In this document: in pieces, positions 1-6,630 of the stretch
Numbering within the stretch: position 1 is the stretch's first letter
Layout: each line of letters starts with the position of its first letter
NCBI GenBank assembly: GCA_003258795.1
Contig: QHMH01000004.1
Location: 1-12,082, forward strand
Direction: 5' to 3'
DNA from: Candidatus Melainabacteria bacterium
Lineage (GTDB): Bacteria > Cyanobacteriota > Vampirovibrionia > Gastranaerophilales > Gastranaerophilaceae
DNA length: 12,082 bases
Program-made: the position numbers and the translations under genes
Notes under the pieces: model-generated
The model's input: only the letters and a program-made list of their open reading frames with translations
The model's database searches: none
Told to the model about the DNA's origin: nothing

Positions 1-198
1 TCTTTTCCGACGATAGCCGAGAGTGAACTATCAATACTAACGAACAATCAAAAAAGTCGAATTTTATACCAAAATTTAATTAAACTATCATTTACCCCCG
101 AGTTATTCGACTTTGAGTGAGTTATCGTATTGATGTGAACGGGGTTTTACAGTACTTTTGTCACCAAAAGTACCTAAAAAAATATTTTATAATTTCTT
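1..198 (+). repeat. Modular hairpin repeat, copy A (5' truncated by window edge)
   Basis: This is the left-most visible copy of a tandem repeat of about 260 bp; its start lies outside the window. Position 1 aligns with position 260 of the next copy. It keeps the 10-bp stem AAAGTCGAAT (53-62) / ATTCGACTTT (105-114) and the 9-bp stem GTACTTTTG (152-160) / CAAAAGTAC (165-173). The loop of the first stem is 42 nt of unrelated AT-rich sequence, against 26 nt in the other copies. No credible gene overlaps it. Strand is given as the orientation in which the four visible copies agree; transcription is unknown. Confidence 0.85.
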
Positions 199-461
199 GA
201 CCGTTTATCAACGGGAAAATGAAAAGAAAAATATCGTTGGGATTGAACGAAGCTGTCACTCTTTTCCGACGATAGCCGAGAGTGAACTATCAATACTAAC
301 GAACAAGCAGAGAAGTCGAATTTGTTTGAGGAGTGCAACGACGAGTTATTCGACTTTAGGTGAGTTACTGTATTGATGTGAACGAAGGCGTGTCGGTGGT
401 TTTGGGTACTTTTGCCACCAAAAGTACCTTATATAAAAAAAAATATATTTTATAGTTCCTT
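199..461 (+). repeat. Modular hairpin repeat, copy B (complete unit, 263 bp)
   Basis: A complete unit, measured from GACCG at 199 to the next GACCG at 462. Four potential hairpins are visible. H1 is CCGTT (201-205) / AACGG (210-214) with a TATC loop. H2 is TCACTCT (256-262) / AGAGTGA (279-285) with a 16-nt loop. H3 is AAGTCGAAT (313-321) / ATTCGACTT (348-356) with a 26-nt loop. H4 is GGTACTTTTG (405-414) / CAAAAGTACC (419-428) with loop CCAC. An A/T-rich tract (429-460) closes the unit. It matches copy C, about 11.5 kb away, with only about seven substitutions over roughly 150 bp of the central part. The open frame at 158-376 runs across this copy but looks spurious. Confidence 0.9.
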
Positions 462-490
462 GACCGTCGATAGAAGGGCAAAAATAACAA
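462..490 (+). repeat. Partial start of a further repeat unit (array end)
   Basis: After copy B the unit restarts with GACCGT, followed by a decayed version of the A-rich start of the repeat, and similarity is lost by about 490. This marks the right end of the left array, about 14 bp from the terminator of the neighbouring minus-strand operon. H1 is not intact here: the downstream arm reads GAAGGG rather than AACGG. Confidence 0.6.
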
Positions 491-503
491 AATTTTCTAA
501 ACT

Positions 504-534
504 AAAAAACGGGCTTGCATCAGCAAGCCCGTTT
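504..534 (-). terminator. Intrinsic terminator of the two-gene membrane-protein operon
   Basis: A perfect 12-bp stem, AAACGGGCTTGC (507-518) / GCAAGCCCGTTT (523-534), has an ATCA loop. Read on the minus strand, the GC-rich hairpin is followed by a run of six T (complement of 504-509), which is the classic Rho-independent arrangement. It lies 11 bp beyond the stop codon of the gene ending at 546. It also separates that operon from the repeat array. Confidence 0.9.
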
Positions 535-545
535 CAATTCCTTTC

Positions 546-1238
546 TTATGCTTGAACTTTTGATTTTTCTTTCTTGTCCATTATTTCAGTTAATTTTCCT
601 GCTAATGGTGTTGATAACAATGGAACAATTGTTCTTTTAATCAATGCTGTTGTTGCAATAGCTGTAGTCAATATGCCTAAGCCCTTAACAAACGGATCTT
701 TACATCCTTTTTGTACCATCTTAAGTACACTATCCATATCGATTGATTTTGCATCAACGCCCATTGCTTTCAATTTTTCTGCGTTCTTTTCAAGAACTTT
801 TTGTGCGTTTTTCTTAATGTTTGCGTTTCCTAATACCTTTGATTCTCCTGCAAAGTGTCCTTGCAATTTCGGTATCAACACTTTATCTACAAGCATCTTT
901 CCTACTACTGTTTGTCCACCTACCATCAAGATACCGTTCATCAAATCCATTGATGCTACAAATTTTCTTTTTTCTTCAGGAATCTTTTTGTTATTCAAAC
1001 TTTGTGTTGTATATAAATAACATCCTACTGCATCTTTTGATACAATTGAGAATAACAACATATTTGTCGCAAATTTTGCAGGGTTTGTTTTTCCAAGTTC
1101 TATACCCTTTTGGATAGGTTTTAATTGAGCAACTTTGTCAAGTACAGCACCTGTTCCTCTACCTACTCCTTGAGCTACTTTTTTTGCTCCACTTGCTATC
1201 TTTTGAAATCCGGCAACATTATTTATAGCACCTATCAT
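546..1238 (-). CDS. Conserved-looking hypothetical membrane-associated protein, 230 aa (paralogue of upstream gene)
   Basis: Function is not recognised. The protein is lysine-rich and helical. It has hydrophobic stretches at about residues 58-76 (MLLFSIVSKDAVGCYLY region), 98-118 (glycine-rich, NGILMVGG) and 184-210 (GLGILTTAIATTALI, then TIVPLL), with a charged central region (131-180) and a lysine-rich tail. The order of elements mirrors the neighbouring 327-residue protein: a hydrophobic segment, an NK..E..K linker, a G-rich hydrophobic segment, a charged helix-rich middle, then a C-terminal hydrophobic segment. The two are therefore probably paralogues, although identity is low. The start is well supported: an AAGGAGGT ribosome site lies 8 nt upstream, and the ATG shares one base with the stop of the upstream gene (TAATG), implying translational coupling. 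A strong terminator follows. No signal peptide is obvious. The lineage-specific family assignment is inference. Confidence 0.8.
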   Translation of the reverse strand: MIGAINNVAGFQKIASGAKKVAQGVGRGTGAVLDKVAQLKPIQKGIELGKTNPAKFATNMLLFSIVSKDAVGCYLYTTQSLNNKKIPEEKRKFVASMDLMNGILMVGGQTVVGKMLVDKVLIPKLQGHFAGESKVLGNANIKKNAQKVLEKNAEKLKAMGVDAKSIDMDSVLKMVQKGCKDPFVKGLGILTTAIATTALIKRTIVPLLSTPLAGKLTEIMDKKEKSKVQA

Positions 1239-2221
1239 TAGTTGTTACCTCCTTTTTTGTCAACTGGGGCATCTTTTAATAAACTTGGGAAGAATGTTTC
1301 TACAAATCTTGGATATACCCAATTCAATGCTGTACATGTCAATACCGTAATTGGAATGTTTATGAACGGCAATGCATATTTTTTGAAGTTAGAAAAATCT
1401 TTTCCTATATTTTTGATTGTTGTTTTTACTGCCGTATCAATTTCAGCTTGGTTCTTTCCTACCATATTCTTCATATTGTTTACGTTGAATTTTCCTAAAA
1501 ATTCTTGAAGATTTTTCTTGTTTACCATGTTTGGAATGTTTTCTGCAATTTGTTTTCCTTTTACAAAAATCTTTCCATTTTCAACTGCAATATTTTCTGG
1601 TTTTTCTTTCATTAAGGTTTCAAATACTTTTCCTCTTGCATTTTTTACACCTTCTGAATATTTTTCCATACATGCTTTTATTGTTTCTTTGTTTAATTTT
1701 GCTTCAACACCTTCTGGTGCATATTTTTTCAAAAATTCTTGTGCTTTTCCTGCTTTTTTAGCTGCTTTTAATTGTGTTTTGAATTGTGATTTTAAATAGC
1801 TGTCATTTGGATTCATTCTCAAATCTAATGATTTTATATAACCTTCATTAGCCAATTTATCCAATGCTTTGTTTACACTCAATGTAGCTGCTAATCCACC
1901 ACTTACCGCAATTGCTGCTGATATTGGTTGTCTTAATGCAGAATATGCTTTATCTTTTTCGCTCTTGTTTGAAAATGGGTTTTTCCAAATCATCAATGGT
2001 GCCAATGTTGTTGTAAACACTGCATTGATTATTTGGTTTTGTACTTCACCGTCATTCGCACTCAAAAAGTTTGTTATTTTTTTCAAACCTTTAGGTAATT
2101 CACCGTTTACCAATTTTGCTGTTTCATCAGCTACAAATTTTGTTGCTTTCTTAGCCGCATCTTGGTTAGGAAGTTTGCCTTTAAAACTTTGTCCGTAGCT
2201 TATACCTTGAATTCCGGTCAT
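1238..2221 (-). CDS. Hypothetical protein with N-terminal SFKG motif, 327 aa, membrane-associated
   Basis: No known enzyme motif is recognised. The N-terminus carries an SFKG motif at residues 12-15 preceded by a short Gly/Ser/Tyr-rich leader. From memory, similar short [FY]-[KQ]-G leaders begin many uncharacterised Gastranaerophilales proteins; this was not checked. Hydrophobic segments occur at about residues 64-79, 98-117 and 282-304 (aromatic/proline-rich, ending WVYPRF). The middle (130-275) is long, lysine-rich and probably helical. The arrangement parallels the downstream 230-residue protein, which overlaps by one base. Upstream is a weak purine-rich site (AGGGG, 2230-2234) 8 nt from the ATG. 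The pair forms a two-gene operon bounded by terminators on both sides, so it is transcribed apart from the nifU set. The role could be structural or envelope-associated, but this is a guess. Confidence 0.8.
   Translation of the reverse strand: MTGIQGISYGQSFKGKLPNQDAAKKATKFVADETAKLVNGELPKGLKKITNFLSANDGEVQNQIINAVFTTTLAPLMIWKNPFSNKSEKDKAYSALRQPISAAIAVSGGLAATLSVNKALDKLANEGYIKSLDLRMNPNDSYLKSQFKTQLKAAKKAGKAQEFLKKYAPEGVEAKLNKETIKACMEKYSEGVKNARGKVFETLMKEKPENIAVENGKIFVKGKQIAENIPNMVNKKNLQEFLGKFNVNNMKNMVGKNQAEIDTAVKTTIKNIGKDFSNFKKYALPFINIPITVLTCTALNWVYPRFVETFFPSLLKDAPVDKKGGNN
1247..1254 (-). promoter_or_regulatory. Strong Shine-Dalgarno site for the 230-aa gene
   Basis: The minus strand reads AAGGAGGT 8 nt before the ATG at 1238, a near-perfect match to the anti-SD. 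It lies inside the last codons of the upstream gene and fixes the start of the downstream one. It is stronger than the sites in front of most other genes in this window. Confidence 0.85.
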
Positions 2222-2331
2222 ACAATAAACCCCTGTTTTAATTATCTAACACTTTTAAAAAAACATCTAAACTTAAATAATTGCCATGTTTTGTCCATGT
2301 TTGTTAAGTTTTGTAAAACAAAGATTTTTCT
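2222..2331 (-). promoter_or_regulatory. Probable promoter/operator region of the SFKG-protein operon
   Basis: This gap lies between the upstream terminator and the ATG at 2221, so it should hold the operon's promoter. A GATAAT -10-like box (plus coordinates 2241-2246) is suitably placed, but no convincing -35 lies 16-18 bp upstream. The region also holds two immediately adjacent near-identical blocks: CCATGTTTTGT (2284-2294) and CCATGTTTGT (2295-2304). Such a tandem repeat could be an operator. The promoter assignment is weak. Confidence 0.3.
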
Positions 2332-2359
2332 CAAAAAAAATACCGCATCAAATGCGGTA
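2332..2359 (-). terminator. Intrinsic terminator of the nifU-to-membrane-protein operon
   Basis: An 8-bp stem, TACCGCAT (2341-2348) / ATGCGGTA (2352-2359), has a CAA loop. On the minus strand it is followed by a run of eight T (complement of 2333-2340). It lies about 120 bp past the stop codon at 2480, so the transcript has a fairly long 3' untranslated segment. The left flank of the hairpin on the minus strand is also T-rich. Confidence 0.85.
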
Positions 2360-2376
2360 AAAATCTTTTTAAATCC

Positions 2377-2397
2377 TGTGTGTTAGTGTGTGTGTGT
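2377..2397 (-). repeat. TG/CA dinucleotide microsatellite in a 3' untranslated region
   Basis: The plus strand reads TGTGTGT (2377-2383), then TA, then six consecutive GT units (2386-2397). In the transcript this becomes a CA-rich unstructured run about 20 nt before the terminator hairpin. It is non-coding. Dinucleotide runs can vary in length by slippage, but no gene frame depends on it here. Confidence 0.75.
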
Positions 2398-2479
2398 AAG
2401 TTTTCCTCGTACTTATATAAAGTATTTTCACTAACCCGAATTTTAGATTTTTTGAAAATCGTTACATTTCTTAATCATG

Positions 2480-4801
2480 CTATTTTTTTCGTAAAATAAC
2501 TATGTTTTTGCCGTCTTTTTCTCCAAAGATTTTTTCAGTTTCATAGTTTTCATATATGAACGTACACAATTCATTTCCGTAGTCTTTGCATATAGTATTA
2601 TCCGTTTTTGTGTAGTCCAAAACTATGTAGTTCATTGGATTTTTTTCAATACTTTCAAGAAGATAATCTATTGATATATATTTTTCATAACTTTCCTTAT
2701 TTATTATATAAAAGCTTTCCAGTGGTCTACTTTCTGTTAGGAAGTTAAATACCACTCCATCTGGCAAATACCATACTTTTTTTACTTTTATGTATTCCAC
2801 CATTTCTTTATAAAGATTTGAGGCTTCTTCATCCCACCATACGGTGCCAGCTCCAACATTTGTGACAAATTTTGGAGTATTTAAATTTGCAGAACTTATT
2901 CTTGCCCCGATTGTGGATATTAAAAATATTGACATCAAAACAATCAGACTTTCTTTCAAATAAAGTTGTTTGAAAATTTTGTTATTTGAGAGTGCAAAAA
3001 TAAAAATCACGAAAAGAACTATTGGATAGGTTTCTGAATTATATATATTTTTATTTGAGATAAAGAGAACAGAGAATATTATTGCAAAAAGCAAAAATAT
3101 AAAGCAAAGACCTTCTTCTTTTACATAAAAGCTTTTTTTCAAAAACTTTTTCGCATTTCGTTCTATAAAATATGCAACGACAGCAAGCGATAAGATTTCT
3201 ATCAGTACAAGATAGGCATCTGCTTTATCAGCAAAGAGCCAATATAATTGCAAGACATTATCACGAACAAAGTAGTAGCCGTCGTTAAACATCTTCATCA
3301 AAGGGTAATAACCATGGTTTATGACAAAGTAGTATGTTTTGTTTACAAGTCTTTCTAAAGGGTAGTAAATTCCGTTTATTATTGCGTAGTACAAATCTGT
3401 AAATAATTTTTCAAGAGGATAATATCCTTTGTTCAAGGCAAAATAATACGCATTTAAAATCAAGGTTTTTAAAGAAATTTTGGAAATTATAAAATAAACA
3501 AAAATGCATATTAGAGCAAACAGCGACCAAAGTTTTTTATAATTGTTTTTCAAAACTTCAATTGCATAGATAAGTCCAATTACTGCAAAAATCCAAATGT
3601 AGGCATGTCTATATAAAATAATGTAGTAAAAACAAATTCCAAAACATACTTTTTGACTTGTTTTTTCGATTAGAAAAATCAAAGGCAAGGTTATTAAAAG
3701 TGTCCATAAATAATCAAAAGAAATTAAGCCAAAGATTGCGATATTCAAAATGCACAGTAAAACATTTTCTCTATTTGTTTTCGTCCATTCGCTCAACATT
3801 TTTTCTTTTTTCAAAAAGATAAGTTTAAAATCTGCAAATTTAGTTTTTATTTTAGTTTTCAAATTATTTCCAATTTCGGATATTTCTTTTTTTATTTTTG
3901 CAAATTTTTCATCTTTTTTTATCAATTCAATTTTATTTTTGAAAGATTTATTTTTTAGCAAAGGTTTTACACTTTTAACAAAAAGCTCTAATATCATTGG
4001 CAAAACCAACATAACAAGGATTATTATGTAGTATCTAATATTCAAAAATTCTTGACAAAAGTCTGCGTTATAGCTAAAGACTTTTGGAAAATAAAAAGCT
4101 GTGGCAAGTTCTTTCAACTTTGTTCCCTGCAAAAGGACAGTTGAATATAAAGTTATCAATGGAATAAGGTAGGCAACAAGGTTTTTTAGCCTCAACCATA
4201 AATCCTGTTTTACAAACAATTCAGCAATAACGATTAAAAATAATAGCAAGAAGAAATACTCTGACATTGCTGTTGCACATAGTGCTGCAAAGAAATATGC
4301 AAATGGAAGAAATTCTCTCTTTTGAGTAGATTTTAGAAGAAAATACATCATAAACATAAACATATTTATTGCATATATAGATGCAAATCTTACAGGAATT
4401 GCAAAAGATGCACCGTCATGCCCGAACGCCAACACAAGTCCACAAATTGCACCAACAACAAAGCTTAAAGGCTTTGACAAAAACATTTTTAAAGTTTTGT
4501 ACGTTAAATAGGAGAACAAAACTAAATTAAAAACTCCAACAAGCATGGCCGTTTTTAGAGTGGGTGAAAACAACTTATACGCAAGTGCGTTGAACTCATA
4601 CCCCAAAGGTCCGAATGGATTCCAACAGAAACCATACAAGTTTTTCCCAGACAAAATTTCTTTAGGTATCATAAGTTCTGCACCGACAACATAATTTACA
4701 GAAAGCAAATAATTCAATACAGAATATATACCCAAATAACCGCATATAAATAAAATTAGTACCGTACAATCGGACTTTAAAAATTCCTTTATATTCCTCA
4801 T
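2480..4801 (-). CDS. Large polytopic membrane protein, diverged GT-C glycosyltransferase-like, 773 aa
   Basis: Many hydrophobic segments (about 14 or more, from residues 12 to 632) are followed by a soluble C-terminal domain (about 633-773). It is a diverged copy of the upstream 606-residue protein. The N-terminal loop GAELMIPKEILSGKNLYG (40-57) lines up with the upstream GTEAYYPELIAKGKVLYK. The C-terminal domains share V-W-x-L-P-[DE]-G ... FNFLT (676-689), KNP-x-[DN]-YIV (720-727) and a C-x7-C pair (C738, C746). Compared with the paralogue, the likely catalytic Asp is replaced by Val38, a second Asp by Phe58, and Glu42 is kept. It also has a charged insert (about 276-345) and three 19-residue repeats (452-508). 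The ATGA overlap with the upstream stop (4798-4801) supports the start and translational coupling. GT-C superfamily membership is inferred. It may be a partner or pseudoenzyme rather than an active transferase, and the substrate is unknown. Confidence 0.8.
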   Translation of the reverse strand: MRNIKEFLKSDCTVLILFICGYLGIYSVLNYLLSVNYVVGAELMIPKEILSGKNLYGFCWNPFGPLGYEFNALAYKLFSPTLKTAMLVGVFNLVLFSYLTYKTLKMFLSKPLSFVVGAICGLVLAFGHDGASFAIPVRFASIYAINMFMFMMYFLLKSTQKREFLPFAYFFAALCATAMSEYFFLLLFLIVIAELFVKQDLWLRLKNLVAYLIPLITLYSTVLLQGTKLKELATAFYFPKVFSYNADFCQEFLNIRYYIIILVMLVLPMILELFVKSVKPLLKNKSFKNKIELIKKDEKFAKIKKEISEIGNNLKTKIKTKFADFKLIFLKKEKMLSEWTKTNRENVLLCILNIAIFGLISFDYLWTLLITLPLIFLIEKTSQKVCFGICFYYIILYRHAYIWIFAVIGLIYAIEVLKNNYKKLWSLFALICIFVYFIISKISLKTLILNAYYFALNKGYYPLEKLFTDLYYAIINGIYYPLERLVNKTYYFVINHGYYPLMKMFNDGYYFVRDNVLQLYWLFADKADAYLVLIEILSLAVVAYFIERNAKKFLKKSFYVKEEGLCFIFLLFAIIFSVLFISNKNIYNSETYPIVLFVIFIFALSNNKIFKQLYLKESLIVLMSIFLISTIGARISSANLNTPKFVTNVGAGTVWWDEEASNLYKEMVEYIKVKKVWYLPDGVVFNFLTESRPLESFYIINKESYEKYISIDYLLESIEKNPMNYIVLDYTKTDNTICKDYGNELCTFIYENYETEKIFGEKDGKNIVILRKK
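3278..3448 (-). repeat. Three in-frame 19-residue (57-bp) tandem repeats within the 773-aa protein
   Basis: Residues 452-470, 471-489 and 490-508 align without gaps: YYFALNKGYYPLEKLFTDL, YYAIINGIYYPLERLVNKT and YYFVINHGYYPLMKMFNDG. The shared core is YY at the start and YYPL at positions 9-12. A fourth, degenerate unit starts YYFVRDN at 509. The block lies between a hydrophobic segment (about 424-440) and another (529-546). The 606-residue paralogue has nothing comparable. Confidence 0.85.
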
Positions 4802-6618
4802 TTATCCGAACCTTTCCGATACACTTTTATCATAAAATCTTTTTCATGCCATCTTGAAATTTTATTTTTATCCTTGCCATTTGAAAAAACTTTATCTTCG
4901 ATATAGTTACTTTGTATAAATTTGCAAAGTTCAAGAGCATAATCTGTACAGAATGCCTTCTTTCCGGCAACTGCCGTACTCATATTACTTATTACAATAT
5001 AATCTACTGGATTTTTCTTCAAATCGTTTATAATTTTATCTTCGCCAAAACCTTGAACGTACTGTGGAGTGAGGGCATAATAGTAGTCAAGCGAAGGATG
5101 AGAGGTCAAGAAATTAAACATCGAACCTTCTGGCAAAATCCAAACCGTTTTATTAGTCCCAACATTTTTTATCCAGTCAAAAAAGCTTTCAAGCACCTCA
5201 CCTCTACCGTCAACATAAGAATATACCTTGCCTTTTTCAGTTTGAACATAGTATCTGTTCGGTTTAAACATTGGATTAAGAACAAAATCAAGTGCTGAGT
5301 ATATAAGCAATGTCAAAATTATAGCTAATGTCACCTTTTTAAACTTATTCGGAACATATACAAAAAATGCTATATACAAAAGAGGAAGAGAATATGTACC
5401 CTCTGATATCAAATCCGCACCGAAAAAAACCTTAAATGATGACGTTATCGCTATCAGTAAAAAGGCAGTCTTAACATCGATTTCCCGTTTGATTAGTTGA
5501 TTTACAAATAAAATAAGTGCCAATATAGGGAAAAAATAAAAAATTCCAAAATACACACCGTTAAAAGCAAAAAGATTTATAAAAAACAATACCGTATAAA
5601 AAACGAGTCTTTTTTTCTCGCTACTTTCAGCAACAAAATACATCATTGTCAACAAATAAAGGACAATAAAATTTTGAGTAACGGTCAGAATTGCAACAAC
5701 CACAAAAAGCAAAACTTTTGAAACGCTTTTTAAACTTGATTTAAGCAAATAATATATAGGAGTAAAAATAAACAGGATAAATACAACTTCTGTAAAAAAT
5801 ATCCAACATTTTTCAAACATTACTGGCAGGTAAGGAAATGTACCTATTCTGTGTGTGTAAAAATATTTCAACCCGTCTGAATTTATATAATCCTTCAAAT
5901 ATCCCAAAGTTTCTATTAGATTTCCTAACCTTAGCCCACTCAAAAAAAGTGCAACATAGGATAAAAATGGAATAGATAAAAACGAAATTATGCAATATGT
6001 AATCGTTTTTTTAGAAAATTTATAAATAAACGGCAAACAAGCCAATACAACAAAATAAGGAATGTATTCGTATTTAGTTGCAAATGACGCTCCTGCAAAG
6101 AAATATGTCAAATATATAAATGAATTTTTCCCTTTTAGGTACTGAAGCAAAGAAAACACAGATATCAAGAAAAATAAAAACGAGTACTGGATTGCAAAAA
6201 CATAAGGAAACATATAGCTACACAAATGAGATTCAAAACAGCAAAAAAACATCAGCGGAAGAAGGATAAAGAAGCTTTTTTCAGGACTAAAAAATGTCCT
6301 TGAAATCCCATACAGGCATAAAAAAATTGTCGCCGCAGAGAAAAAAGCAGCTCCTCTTAAAACCTCTAACTTAAACCCAAAAATACTATATAAAGTTGCA
6401 TTTATTTGAAGTGCAAGCGGAGAGTATATGTAAAACAAATCTTTATAAAGGACCTTTCCTTTTGCAATCAACTCTGGGTAATATGCTTCTGTCCCAGAAT
6501 CCGTAAGGATATCTCCAAAAAGGTTTATGGTAAATGTTGCACACAAAGCTAAAATAATGAGCAAAATTCCCGAATATATTAAATCTTTTTTATACTTAGT
6601 CACAAAATCCATAATCAT
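4798..6618 (-). CDS. Polytopic GT-C-type glycosyltransferase-like membrane protein, 606 aa
   Basis: About a dozen hydrophobic segments span residues 14-446, followed by a soluble C-terminal domain (about 450-606). The first long loop after the first membrane segment reads D40-S-G-T-E44, then P48, G54, L57-Y58-K59-D60 and YSPL (65-68). This resembles the acidic loop of lipid-phosphosugar-dependent GT-C enzymes (ArnT/PMT, GT39/GT83 style), in which the first Asp is catalytic. That family reading is inference. If correct, the enzyme would move a sugar from a polyprenyl-phosphate donor onto an envelope acceptor outside the membrane. The C-terminal domain has a C-x7-C pair (C557, C565), perhaps a disulfide. 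The start is 12 nt after the previous stop. A second ATG two codons in (6612) is possible, and neither has a strong ribosome site. It overlaps the downstream paralogue by ATGA. Confidence 0.8.
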   Translation of the reverse strand: MIMDFVTKYKKDLIYSGILLIILALCATFTINLFGDILTDSGTEAYYPELIAKGKVLYKDLFYIYSPLALQINATLYSIFGFKLEVLRGAAFFSAATIFLCLYGISRTFFSPEKSFFILLPLMFFCCFESHLCSYMFPYVFAIQYSFLFFLISVFSLLQYLKGKNSFIYLTYFFAGASFATKYEYIPYFVVLACLPFIYKFSKKTITYCIISFLSIPFLSYVALFLSGLRLGNLIETLGYLKDYINSDGLKYFYTHRIGTFPYLPVMFEKCWIFFTEVVFILFIFTPIYYLLKSSLKSVSKVLLFVVVAILTVTQNFIVLYLLTMMYFVAESSEKKRLVFYTVLFFINLFAFNGVYFGIFYFFPILALILFVNQLIKREIDVKTAFLLIAITSSFKVFFGADLISEGTYSLPLLYIAFFVYVPNKFKKVTLAIILTLLIYSALDFVLNPMFKPNRYYVQTEKGKVYSYVDGRGEVLESFFDWIKNVGTNKTVWILPEGSMFNFLTSHPSLDYYYALTPQYVQGFGEDKIINDLKKNPVDYIVISNMSTAVAGKKAFCTDYALELCKFIQSNYIEDKVFSNGKDKNKISRWHEKDFMIKVYRKGSDK

Positions 6619-6630
6619 TCGACAACTTTA

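Noticed and set aside
158..376. 72-codon open frame on the plus strand
   Set aside because: It lies wholly in the repeat array. In copy A the same frame is broken by a 16-nt loop-length change, no ribosome site precedes it, and a matching frame in copy C only reflects DNA repeat identity.
405..460. H4 hairpin as an intrinsic terminator
   Set aside because: On the plus strand it is followed by an A-rich tract rather than a T run, and on the minus strand the T run precedes the hairpin. No gene on either strand ends suitably close.
1..490. CRISPR array
   Set aside because: The period is about 260 bp, the whole unit is repeated rather than short repeats with unique spacers, and no cas gene is present.
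574..1117. Plus-strand open frames opposite the 230-aa gene
   Set aside because: These are shadows of the minus-strand gene, which has an excellent ribosome site and terminator. The same reasoning applies to plus-strand frames opposite the other genes, for example 1242-2198 and 10024-10525.
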